7,552 nt of DNA, taken from NCBI GenBank assembly GCA_019119745.1, contig DWWI01000266.1, forward strand, positions 1-7,552, given 5' to 3'. The notes below the pieces were generated by a model, which made no database searches, was not told the DNA's origin, and was given only the letters and a program-made list of their open reading frames with translations. Source of the stretch: Candidatus Mediterraneibacter gallistercoris (GTDB lineage: Bacteria > Bacillota_A > Clostridia > Lachnospirales > Lachnospiraceae). The stretch's first letter is position 1. Every line of letters begins with the position of its first letter. Below are positions 1 through 4,990 of this stretch, piece after piece. The translations under genes and the position numbers were made by a program.

Positions 1-40
1 CCAGGTATTCCTTTTTCATAAAAGAAAACAGAGATTTCAT
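1..40 (-). CDS. ABC-2 type transporter permease, N-terminal fragment (partial)
   Basis: Only 13 codons are in the window, reading MKSLFSFMKKEYL, and the gene runs off the left edge. The ATG at 40-38 overlaps the TGA of the upstream ATPase gene in an ATGA junction, and a GGAGGTGA ribosome site lies just before it. A short basic, aromatic N-terminus ending in KKEYL directly after an ABC-2-type ATPase is typical of the partner membrane permease. The identification therefore rests mainly on position: this is the next gene of the operon and would supply the transmembrane half of the transporter. The start is well supported, while the product is inferred. Confidence 0.6.
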   Translation of the reverse strand, partial: MKSLFSFMKKEYL

Positions 41-933
41 TTTGTCACCTCCAAAAACAGCGATTCAAGCGTCGGCTCTATCCGTTCAATTTTAGTTATG
101 GGAATCTTATTTTCAGAGATATATTTCATAATATCGAAAAAATGATCCTCATCACCCTGATAAACAAGCACATTTTCCTCTGTGCGTTGGAGTTTACGAA
201 AGGCTTTTGCAAGCGTATCCGTGACTTCTTTTTTCTCCATTTCAATGATAAATCCATTAGATGACCGCTTATTTCGCAATTCTGAAATGGTTCCCTGCAT
301 AGCAATTTTTCCATCGTTCAAAAAAGCTGCCTCTGTACAGATGCGCTCCACATCTGAAAGAATATGTGTGGAAAAAAATACTGTGGTCTGCTCTTTCGCT
401 GCAAGAAGGATATCAAGAATTTCCTTGCGGCCTGCCGGATCAAGTGCGGATGTGGGCTCATCGCAGATTAAAAGTTTTGGGCGGTTTAAAAGTGCCTGTG
501 CAATTCCCAGGCGTTGTTTCATTCCCCTTGAAAATCCTTTGATACGGTGGCGCTCCTGCTCAAGACCGACCAGCTCCAACAGTTCTTTCCTTCTCGCCGC
601 AATGTCAGCTTTGTCCATTCCGCACACTTCTCCGCAAAGAGTCAGGTATTCTTGGGGCGTCATATAAGAATAAAATTCTGGCACATCAGGCAGGTAGCCG
701 ATGTGCCGGTTGGTGTTGGTCTGTCCAAAACGCACCTTTTCACCCATCACATGAATTTCCCCGCTGTCCGCTTTCAGAAGCCCCAGGATAGCTTTCATTG
801 TCGTTGTTTTTCCTGCGCCGTTTTTTCCTATAAAACCGAAAATGCTGTGTTCAGGGACAGACAGATCCAGCCCGCAGAGCACTTCCTTACTGCCAAAATT
901 CTTTTTCAGGTTTTGTATCGTCAGTACATCCAT
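37..933 (-). CDS. ABC transporter ATP-binding protein (ABC-2 / drug-export type)
   Basis: This is a 298-residue cytoplasmic ATPase subunit that should power an ABC-2 exporter. Visible motifs are Walker A GKNGAGKT (36-43), signature FSRGMKQRL (134-142), Walker B LLICDEP (154-160) with D158 and E159, and the H-loop H190 in STHIL. The Q-loop region reads GYLPDVPEFY, the LPE/LPD variant common in this subfamily. An extra domain of about 80 residues follows the nucleotide-binding core and ends in EPTLESLFLEVTK, the usual tail of CcmA/YbhF/BcrA-like ATPases. The start at 933 is preferred over an in-frame ATG at 1008 because AAGGAGGAG sits 8 bases before it and the preceding gene ends at 935. It lies between a PLDc_N protein and a permease in a MerR-headed operon. 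The substrate is unknown; a peptide, antibiotic or lipid is plausible. Confidence 0.95.
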   Translation of the reverse strand: MDVLTIQNLKKNFGSKEVLCGLDLSVPEHSIFGFIGKNGAGKTTTMKAILGLLKADSGEIHVMGEKVRFGQTNTNRHIGYLPDVPEFYSYMTPQEYLTLCGEVCGMDKADIAARRKELLELVGLEQERHRIKGFSRGMKQRLGIAQALLNRPKLLICDEPTSALDPAGRKEILDILLAAKEQTTVFFSTHILSDVERICTEAAFLNDGKIAMQGTISELRNKRSSNGFIIEMEKKEVTDTLAKAFRKLQRTEENVLVYQGDEDHFFDIMKYISENKIPITKIERIEPTLESLFLEVTK

Positions 934-934
934 G

Positions 935-1138
935 TCAGTTCTCCTCCTTGCCAAGCAGGAAATACAGGATCGGGCCGATAAACTCCATGCCGATAATTGC
1001 AATAACAAGCCACAAAGTACGATTGCCTCTTTTATAATTTTTATGTGTCAGGATGTGATAAAGCGTATAACCCAACAGGGCAAGCTGAGCGATTGCCAGC
1101 GGGATTAAAAACGGAAGAAAATCTATAAAATTATTCAT
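935..1138 (-). CDS. Small PLDc_N-type two-helix membrane protein
   Basis: This is a 67-residue protein with two hydrophobic segments (about 8-30 and 41-62) joined by a short basic loop (HKNYKRGNR). The second helix carries the W-x-IxGMEFIGPILYFLLGK pattern that defines the phospholipase D/nuclease N-terminal membrane domain (PLDc_N). No catalytic domain follows, so it is a stand-alone membrane module and not an enzyme. The ATG at 1138 is chosen because AGGAGG lies about 9 bases upstream; the longer frame to 1189 would run inside merR. The gene overlaps the merR end by 8 bases and ends one base before the ATPase start, so the three are probably translationally coupled. A role as an accessory subunit of the ABC exporter is an inference from this conserved kind of arrangement. 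Confidence 0.85.
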   Translation of the reverse strand: MNNFIDFLPFLIPLAIAQLALLGYTLYHILTHKNYKRGNRTLWLVIAIIGMEFIGPILYFLLGKEEN

Positions 1139-1865
1139 TCTTTTTTGCCTCCTCTCCATAGGTTTCCACGCAAAAGCCTTTATATCCACAACAGGTACAT
1201 GTCAGCTTTCTTAGCGTGGGAGTGTGTCTTGCAAAAACAGCCTCTTTTAATTGAGGTTTAAAAACCTCATGGCACTGCGGACAGATATACGCAACTCTTT
1301 TGAAATAGAATTTCGTGACCCAAATTGCATATGAAACAGCTATCAGTGCCCAAAGAGCAAAAGGCCACCATATCCCGGTGAAAATCCAGAGAAGGATAGA
1401 GAGCCACTGAATGATGTTAAGGGGAAGACCTGTGATCAGCAGGATTGCGTGTAGCTGTCTCATCTTCTTTTTGTTTTCCATCACATAAGCTATATCACCG
1501 ATAGATTCGATGGAGAAATTTTCTACGCTCTTCAGCTCTCGCTTAATCTCAGCGAGCATATCAAGTTTTGCCTGCCTTTTGCGTACTTCTTCCTGAAGGA
1601 GCTGCTCCTGCTGTTCAAGCAAAACGGAAATAACACTGCCGGGCTGCTCCTCAGACAGCAATTCTCCTATGCTGTTAATCGAAATATCAGCGTCACGAAG
1701 GAAGCAGATAATCTTCAGTCTCTTTAAGTCATCCTCTGAATAAAGCCTCCTGCCGCCCTCGGTAAGCTCACTGGGTGTCAGAATACCACGGGTGTCGTAA
1801 TACTGCACTGTCCTGACGGAAACGCCACAGAGCTTTGCAATTTCTCCAGTCGTGTATTTTGACAT
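1131..1865 (-). CDS. MerR-family regulator with two membrane segments and a C-terminal zinc ribbon
   Basis: This 244-residue protein has a MerR winged-helix domain at 3-72 (YTTGEIAKLCGVSVRTVQYYD, then the RGILTPSE and GGRRLYSEDDL motifs). A glutamine- and lysine-rich coiled coil follows at about 80-115. Two hydrophobic segments lie at about 138-162 and 166-187, with a zinc-ribbon tail of CPQC (195-198) paired with CTCC (223-226). With two helices, both the DNA-binding head and the zinc ribbon should face the cytoplasm. Typical MerR regulators have a soluble ligand-binding C-terminus, so this one may sense the membrane or the exporter itself. The start is supported by AAAGGAGG seven to eight bases upstream. 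It heads the PLDc_N-ATPase-permease operon, which it probably controls. The family is certain; the signal is unknown. Confidence 0.92.
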   Translation of the reverse strand: MSKYTTGEIAKLCGVSVRTVQYYDTRGILTPSELTEGGRRLYSEDDLKRLKIICFLRDADISINSIGELLSEEQPGSVISVLLEQQEQLLQEEVRKRQAKLDMLAEIKRELKSVENFSIESIGDIAYVMENKKKMRQLHAILLITGLPLNIIQWLSILLWIFTGIWWPFALWALIAVSYAIWVTKFYFKRVAYICPQCHEVFKPQLKEAVFARHTPTLRKLTCTCCGYKGFCVETYGEEAKKNE

Positions 1866-1904
1866 AGCATTTACCTCCTTTCGCCCCTACTTTACTTCAT
1901 TACG

Positions 1905-1931
1905 CAGCGTCACAAGCAATACATGACGCAG
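1905..1931. promoter_or_regulatory. Inverted repeat upstream of merR, candidate MerR operator
   Basis: GCGTCA (1907-1912) and TGACGC (1924-1929) form a perfect 6-bp inverted repeat with an 11-bp spacer, and an outer C/G pair extends it to 27 bp with one mismatch per arm. It lies 40-66 bases before the merR start codon, where an autoregulatory operator is expected. On the minus strand TTGCTT (1919-1914) and TAAAGT (1894-1889) are separated by 19 bp, the long spacer typical of MerR-controlled promoters, but the hexamers are poor and the repeat is not centred between them. A second hyphenated palindrome, TTTTGA-5-TCAAAA (1938-1954), lies further upstream. Confidence 0.4.
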
Positions 1932-1988
1932 GGGGATTTTTGATTATTTCAAAATATGATTCAAATTTATACTTTCCTCTGACAAAGA

Positions 1989-2012
1989 CAGGCGTCGGTT
2001 TCCCGGCGCCTG
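1989..2012 (-). terminator. GC-rich hairpin after the LytTR regulator gene, probable terminator
   Basis: A 10-bp stem with one A-C mismatch closes a GAAA loop when read on the minus strand and is followed by TCTTTGTC. It begins about 53 bases past the stop codon of the response regulator and lies before the merR operon, so it should end the kinase-regulator transcript. The T-tract is short, so termination may be weak. A near copy in the opposite orientation is at 6021-6044. Confidence 0.55.
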
Positions 2013-2064
2013 CACTGTATTTTCGATTCTCCCGGATTGCAATTTTCCCGTAAACAGTCCCACT

Positions 2065-2799
2065 CTAAGACATCCTGTTTTTCAGCCCTCGCTTTTTGCG
2101 TGTTGCCACAGGGCATATCTCCCCGTTTTTCATCCGAATCATAAGCTGTCCGTAATCAATCTCTGCGATATTGTCTGTATTTACAAGGTAGGAGCGGTGG
2201 CATCTGTAAAACCGCTGGTCCAGTTCTTTTTCGATATCTCCAAGCTGCCCTGGGAACTCCAGGAGCCTCTGCCGGGCATGAAGGGTGATCTTGTGGATGT
2301 TATCGGAAGTTTCAAAAAAGAGGATCTCGTCATAGCCGATGGAAATGGTGCGCTCCGACTGCCGGAGGAGGAATTTCCCCATCTGGCTGTTGGCCGGGGA
2401 AGTCTCTTTCTCCTGCACATTCAGCAGGCAGTCGTGGATTTTCCGCTTGATATCCTCTGTACTGCTCTTTATGATGAAATCCAATGGTTCTACCTTGTAC
2501 TGGAAGGTCAGAAATCCCATTTCTGAATGGGATGTGATGAATATGATGAAGCACCGGGGCTGCAGTTTTCTGATCTCCTGTGCAAGGGTCAGCCCATTGA
2601 TCCTGGACTTCAGATCAATGTCAAGAAAGAATACGCCCATATTGCTGGAAGCCTTCATCCCTTCCAGGATCTCATCCGGATCAGAGGAGGCCAGCACGAT
2701 CTGCATATCTAAGTTCTCAATGAGGAGCGCATCCCTGATATACCCGGTAAACAGACTGAGCTGTTTCTTATTATCTTCACAAATATAGATATCCAGCAT
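2065..2799 (-). CDS. AgrA-like LytTR response regulator
   Basis: This 244-residue cytoplasmic regulator has a CheY-like receiver (1-125) with the acidic pair E8-D9, the phospho-acceptor D60 in FFLDIDL, T89 in FITS and K111 in FIIKS. A LytTR DNA-binding domain follows (about 142-240), containing the hallmark FYRCHRSYLVN at 197-207. Length and order match the AgrA/VirR/ComE group, which binds pairs of roughly 9-bp direct repeats about 21 bp apart. The start at 2799 has GGGAGAGGA just before it. It follows the histidine kinase on the same strand, but a 136-bp gap contains a terminator-like hairpin and a possible promoter, so its level may be set partly independently. The phosphate donor should be the neighbouring kinase. 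Target genes are not known. Confidence 0.95.
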   Translation of the reverse strand: MLDIYICEDNKKQLSLFTGYIRDALLIENLDMQIVLASSDPDEILEGMKASSNMGVFFLDIDLKSRINGLTLAQEIRKLQPRCFIIFITSHSEMGFLTFQYKVEPLDFIIKSSTEDIKRKIHDCLLNVQEKETSPANSQMGKFLLRQSERTISIGYDEILFFETSDNIHKITLHARQRLLEFPGQLGDIEKELDQRFYRCHRSYLVNTDNIAEIDYGQLMIRMKNGEICPVATRKKRGLKNRMS

Positions 2800-2829
2800 A
2801 TGTTCCTCTCCCTTCGTGTCTATATGGAT

Positions 2830-2838
2830 ATTCTAACA
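2830..2838 (-). promoter_or_regulatory. Possible extended -10 promoter for the response regulator
   Basis: On the minus strand the sequence TGTTAGAAT matches an extended -10 element (TGnTAnAAT). It would start transcription about 25 bases before the regulator's ATG, leaving just enough room for its ribosome site. The best -35 match, TTCACA, is 20 bp away, which is too far for a standard promoter, so support is modest. Confidence 0.3.
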
Positions 2839-2858
2839 CAGCCTCCCGCAGCTCCTGT

Positions 2859-2899
2859 GAAAAAGTAAAATACGCTGCGTATCCGGTCATAAACGCAGC
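2859..2899 (-). terminator. Terminator-like hairpin between kinase and regulator genes
   Basis: Read on the minus strand, GCTGCGT and ACGCAGC form a perfect 7-bp stem around a 12-base loop, followed by the T-rich tail GTATTTTACTTTTT. It begins 37 bases past the kinase stop codon. The loop is larger than usual and the T-tract is interrupted by AC, so it may be a partial terminator or an mRNA-processing or stability structure that adjusts the kinase-to-regulator ratio. Confidence 0.45.
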
Positions 2900-2935
2900 C
2901 TTCCGTCATCAAGGCCCACGGTTATTCTGGAAATT

Positions 2936-4249
2936 TTACTGTTTCTTCATGCGGAGGTATTGGATAAACTGTCCGTTCCGTACTTCCGTATCCCAGAAGA
3001 TCTGATCGTATGCGCTAAGGATTTCCTTTGCGTTATAGAGACCGATCCCCCGGTTTTTCCCTTTGGTCGTCGTTCCCGCCTGCCGCAGTGACGCCTGGGG
3101 CAGACCGGTATCCCGGAAACTGTTGGAAATAATAAAGACAACCTCTTCTGCCTCATCCAGAACAGCCATCCGTATCTCCGGCTCCTCCGTTTCCAACGCC
3201 CCTTCGATGGCATTATCCAGGAAAATGCCAACCACACGGCACAAATCTACCGTCCCCATGGGAACGCTGCTGATCTCCTTTTCAACCTCCACCGTCACGT
3301 TGATGTTTAGTTCCGCCGCATACAGAAGTTTGGCGGAAACGATACTTTTCAGTTCCGTGATCCGGATATGGATCAGTTGGTTGAGCCGGGATGTGGCAGT
3401 AAACAGCTTTTGGTTCATGGGAGCGATCTCCCGGTCAAAATAGGCTTTCAACCCTTCCATGTCACCGGACTCCGTATAGCCGGAAAGAGTCAGCATAATG
3501 TTATTATAGTCATGCTTGAACGCCCGCAGGGAAGAATACATGGCTTCCACCTGTCCCGTATACTCCTGCAGTCTCTGATAGGCGTCCTGCTTCATCTGCA
3601 GGTCCATGTTTTCAATCCGGGAGCGGATAATATTGACGATGAGCACAGTGCTGATCACAAAGTAGCACCCAAAGAGAAAACAGTTAAACAGGATCACCGG
3701 CCGGCTATAGCCGATATACTCCCCCACCGCAATATTAAAAAGAAAGATCAGCAGGCAAAATACAAGATTGATGGATATCAGGACCGCAAGCTGCCGGGGC
3801 AGTGTCCGGTGGATTTTTCCCATCAGTCTGTGGAGCAGCCTGGAAAGTACCGGGCAGATCACAGCCAATATCAGAAGATAGAGCAAAACATACAAAAGGC
3901 TGGCTCCGTATGCGCCCATGTTCCCAAAGATCCGGCGGCTCATCGGCTCCCATACCAGAGCCAGCAGGTAATCACAGACCACACAGAAAAGATACGTCCC
4001 AATAAAAGTGCTGACATTAAGAAAGCGGTTCTCATCAATCCATGCGATGTAAATCCCTCCCAAAAGGAGCAGCACAACTACACCAATATTTCCCAGTTCC
4101 CACTGAATCAGGAGAATACTCCCCAAAAAGATCAAATACAGAATCCCTTTCTCCTTTTTTGAAAGCCTGCATGGAAGAAAAAAACTTACCGGAAGCAGGT
4201 AAGAACAGGCACTCAGAAGAGAGAGGATACACGTCGCCAGGATTTCCAT
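2936..4249 (-). CDS. AgrC-like GHKL sensor histidine kinase
   Basis: This 437-residue membrane kinase has an N-terminal half (about 5-207) with six or seven hydrophobic segments and no large outside loop, as in AgrC-type peptide sensors. A linker helix follows, then the phospho-acceptor H246 in FKHDYNN and a four-helix region to about 310. The GHKL ATPase domain carries the N-box FLDNAIEGALE (343-353, D345 and N346), ISNS (373-376) and the G-box NRGIGLYNAKEIL (399-411). It should autophosphorylate on H246 and pass phosphate to the LytTR regulator downstream. The start is supported by GGAAGGAG nine bases upstream. In agr systems the ligand is a cyclic peptide made by AgrB from AgrD, but neither partner is visible here. 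The peptide may be encoded elsewhere, or the kinase may sense another signal. Confidence 0.93.
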   Translation of the reverse strand: MEILATCILSLLSACSYLLPVSFFLPCRLSKKEKGILYLIFLGSILLIQWELGNIGVVVLLLLGGIYIAWIDENRFLNVSTFIGTYLFCVVCDYLLALVWEPMSRRIFGNMGAYGASLLYVLLYLLILAVICPVLSRLLHRLMGKIHRTLPRQLAVLISINLVFCLLIFLFNIAVGEYIGYSRPVILFNCFLFGCYFVISTVLIVNIIRSRIENMDLQMKQDAYQRLQEYTGQVEAMYSSLRAFKHDYNNIMLTLSGYTESGDMEGLKAYFDREIAPMNQKLFTATSRLNQLIHIRITELKSIVSAKLLYAAELNINVTVEVEKEISSVPMGTVDLCRVVGIFLDNAIEGALETEEPEIRMAVLDEAEEVVFIISNSFRDTGLPQASLRQAGTTTKGKNRGIGLYNAKEILSAYDQIFWDTEVRNGQFIQYLRMKKQ

Positions 4250-4310
4250 GACTCTTGGCTCCTTCCATAAGATTTGCAGGCAGCTCTAAGCCCTTGCTGC
4301 ATTTATTCAT

Positions 4311-4352
4311 AAAAAGCGGTCCTCTGATTCAAAATCAGAGCGTTTTTTCGCT
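4311..4352. terminator. Two-way terminator-like hairpin in the divergent intergenic region
   Basis: CTCTGATT (4322-4329) and AATCAGAG (4333-4340) form a perfect 8-bp stem with a 3-base loop. On the plus strand it is followed by CG and six T's (4343-4348). On the minus strand an outer AGCG/CGCT pair (4315-4318 with 4349-4352) is followed directly by a run of T's. It lies inside the kinase mRNA leader, so on the minus strand it could act as an attenuator. On the plus strand it could shield the small-gene operon from antisense read-through. Confidence 0.5.
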
Positions 4353-4406
4353 GTTTCCGTGCGTTTATTACTATTTCGTCGGCAACATACCATAAAGCAT
4401 TATAAT
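4340..4406 (+). promoter_or_regulatory. Candidate activator-dependent promoter for the small-gene pair, with a LytTR-like direct repeat
   Basis: GCGTTTTTT (4340-4348) and GCGTTTATT (4361-4369) match at 8 of 9 bases and repeat every 21 bp, the spacing LytTR regulators such as AgrA use; the GTT core is present in both. A plus-strand TATAAT (4401-4406) follows with no good -35 (GTCGGC at the 17-bp position), as expected for a promoter needing an activator. Against this, the first repeat overlaps a terminator T-run and the flanks match the LytTR consensus only partly. Confidence 0.25.
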
Positions 4407-4433
4407 TATATCAGAGGAGAAACCTCTTGTAAA
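4405..4433 (-). promoter_or_regulatory. Sigma-A-type promoter for the histidine kinase gene
   Basis: On the minus strand TTTACA (4433-4428), a 17-bp spacer and a perfect TATAAT (4410-4405) form a near-consensus housekeeping promoter. Transcription would begin near 4398, giving a leader of about 150 bases before the kinase ATG. The spacer holds the hyphenated palindrome AGAGG-5-CCTCT (4413-4427), which could be a repressor operator or a coincidence. Confidence 0.75.
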
Positions 4434-4489
4434 AAGAAACATGGGAAAGCAGAAGGCAGACTTTTATCAAGGAAGGAGGAGACGCCGGC

Positions 4490-4687
4490 ATGAGACATAA
4501 CAGAATCTATCGTGGAATATTCTTAGGCATATTGCTGGCTTGTACCGTGTATCTGATCTATACCATAGTCAGAGATCCGGTGGGCGGCTACGGACTGGAT
4601 TATATACTCCTGGCTTTAGGGGTAACGGCAGGCTTTATCGTACTTGACAGGCAGAAACGGCAAAAAATAAGAGCAAATGAATTGTGA
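4490..4687 (+). CDS. Small two-helix membrane protein, unrecognised family
   Basis: This 65-residue protein has a basic N-terminus (MRHNRIYRG), a hydrophobic helix at about 8-27, a short polar loop containing RDPVGGYG, a second helix at about 36-52 and a strongly basic tail (DRQKRQKIRANEL). The positive ends suggest both termini lie in the cytoplasm. A GGAGGAG ribosome site eight bases upstream makes the start convincing. It is transcribed away from the kinase and is followed after 11 bases by a zinc-ribbon gene, so the two form an operon. No enzymatic motif is visible and the function is unknown. Possible roles are an immunity or envelope-stress peptide, or a target of the two-component system. 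Confidence 0.75.
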   Translation: MRHNRIYRGIFLGILLACTVYLIYTIVRDPVGGYGLDYILLALGVTAGFIVLDRQKRQKIRANEL

Positions 4688-4698
4688 GGTGTATGAAA

Positions 4699-4896
4699 AT
4701 GAGAAAATGTATCCGATGCGGAAGCGAAATGAAAGAGGACTGTGCAGTAAAAATCGAAGGTGCGGGATATGGGATCATCCTCTCTTCCGATGAATCCAAA
4801 CTGTTTGGTGGCAGAATCGGGAACCCCAAAGTTGCTATTTGCCCCAAATGTGGGGAAGTTTCTATCTATCTGGATGATGTCACCAAACTAAGCTAA
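4699..4896 (+). CDS. Small zinc-ribbon protein
   Basis: This 65-residue cytoplasmic protein has two zinc knuckles, CIRC (4-7) and CPKC (48-51), that should bind one zinc ion. The middle is glycine-rich with EGAGYGIILSSDESKLFGG, and the tail is GEVSIYLDDVTKLS. It resembles the short zinc-ribbon proteins of Firmicutes often labelled nucleic-acid-binding, although nucleic-acid binding is not shown by sequence alone. The ATG at 4699 is chosen because TGAGGTG ends seven bases before it; an in-frame GTG at 4684 and an ATG at 4693 are too close to or inside that ribosome site. It lies 11 bases after the small membrane protein gene, with no clear terminator between or immediately after. Confidence 0.8.
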   Translation: MRKCIRCGSEMKEDCAVKIEGAGYGIILSSDESKLFGGRIGNPKVAICPKCGEVSIYLDDVTKLS

Positions 4897-4969
4897 TCCC
4901 AAAAAGAGGAAGGTACATTCTATTGTAGACCGCCTGTGGGAATATGAATAAACCGCAGGTGAGGGGGGG

Positions 4970-4990
4970 ATGTTAATGGGAAGGCATTGA
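4970..4990 (+). other. Six-codon leader ORF coupled to the winged-helix gene (candidate)
   Basis: ATG at 4970 opens a tiny frame, MLMGRH, whose TGA (4988-4990) overlaps the TTG start of the next gene (4987-4989). A very strong purine-rich ribosome site, including seven G's at 4963-4969, precedes it, with little or no gap to the ATG at 4970; the second ATG at 4976 is better spaced. The arrangement suggests translation restart at the TTG. Alternatively, a small indel has cut the true ATG off from the winged-helix frame. Confidence 0.3.

Noticed and set aside
182..981. Plus-strand frames opposite the ABC ATPase gene
   Set aside because: They are antisense shadows without domains or ribosome sites; the minus-strand Walker and signature motifs settle the strand.
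2820..2909. 29-residue minus-strand ORF containing two cysteines (MTEGCVYDRIRSVFYFF...) as an AgrD-like precursor
   Set aside because: It has no ribosome site and lacks the AgrD layout of amphipathic leader, cyclised core and acidic tail.
3368..4162. Long plus-strand frame (264 codons) opposite the kinase gene
   Set aside because: It is rich in H, Q, K and P in a pattern typical of an antisense shadow of a membrane protein, with no domain and no ribosome site; the minus-strand kinase motifs are unambiguous.
4035..4310. Minus-strand frame of 91 codons beginning MNKCSKGLELP upstream of the kinase
   Set aside because: It lies mostly inside the kinase gene in another frame and has no ribosome site; the kinase start with GGAAGGAG is far better supported.
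4307..4393. 28-residue minus-strand ORF (MVCCRRNSNKRTETAKKRSD...) in the kinase leader
   Set aside because: It starts about five bases from the predicted transcription start, has no ribosome site and runs through the hairpin, so the leader structure explains it better.
4441..4500. 19-residue plus-strand ORF MGKQKADFYQGRRRRHET before the small membrane protein gene
   Set aside because: It has no ribosome site and overlaps the ribosome site and start of the next gene; its basic run comes from the purine-rich Shine-Dalgarno region.
4923..4951. TTGTAG-17-GAATAA as a promoter for the winged-helix gene
   Set aside because: Both hexamers match the consensus poorly, and read-through from the small-gene pair is an equally good explanation.
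4933..4959. CCTGTGG / CCGCAGG inverted repeat before the winged-helix gene as a terminator or operator
   Set aside because: The stem includes a G-U pair, the loop is 13 bases and no T-run follows; it could mask the downstream ribosome site, but support is too weak.
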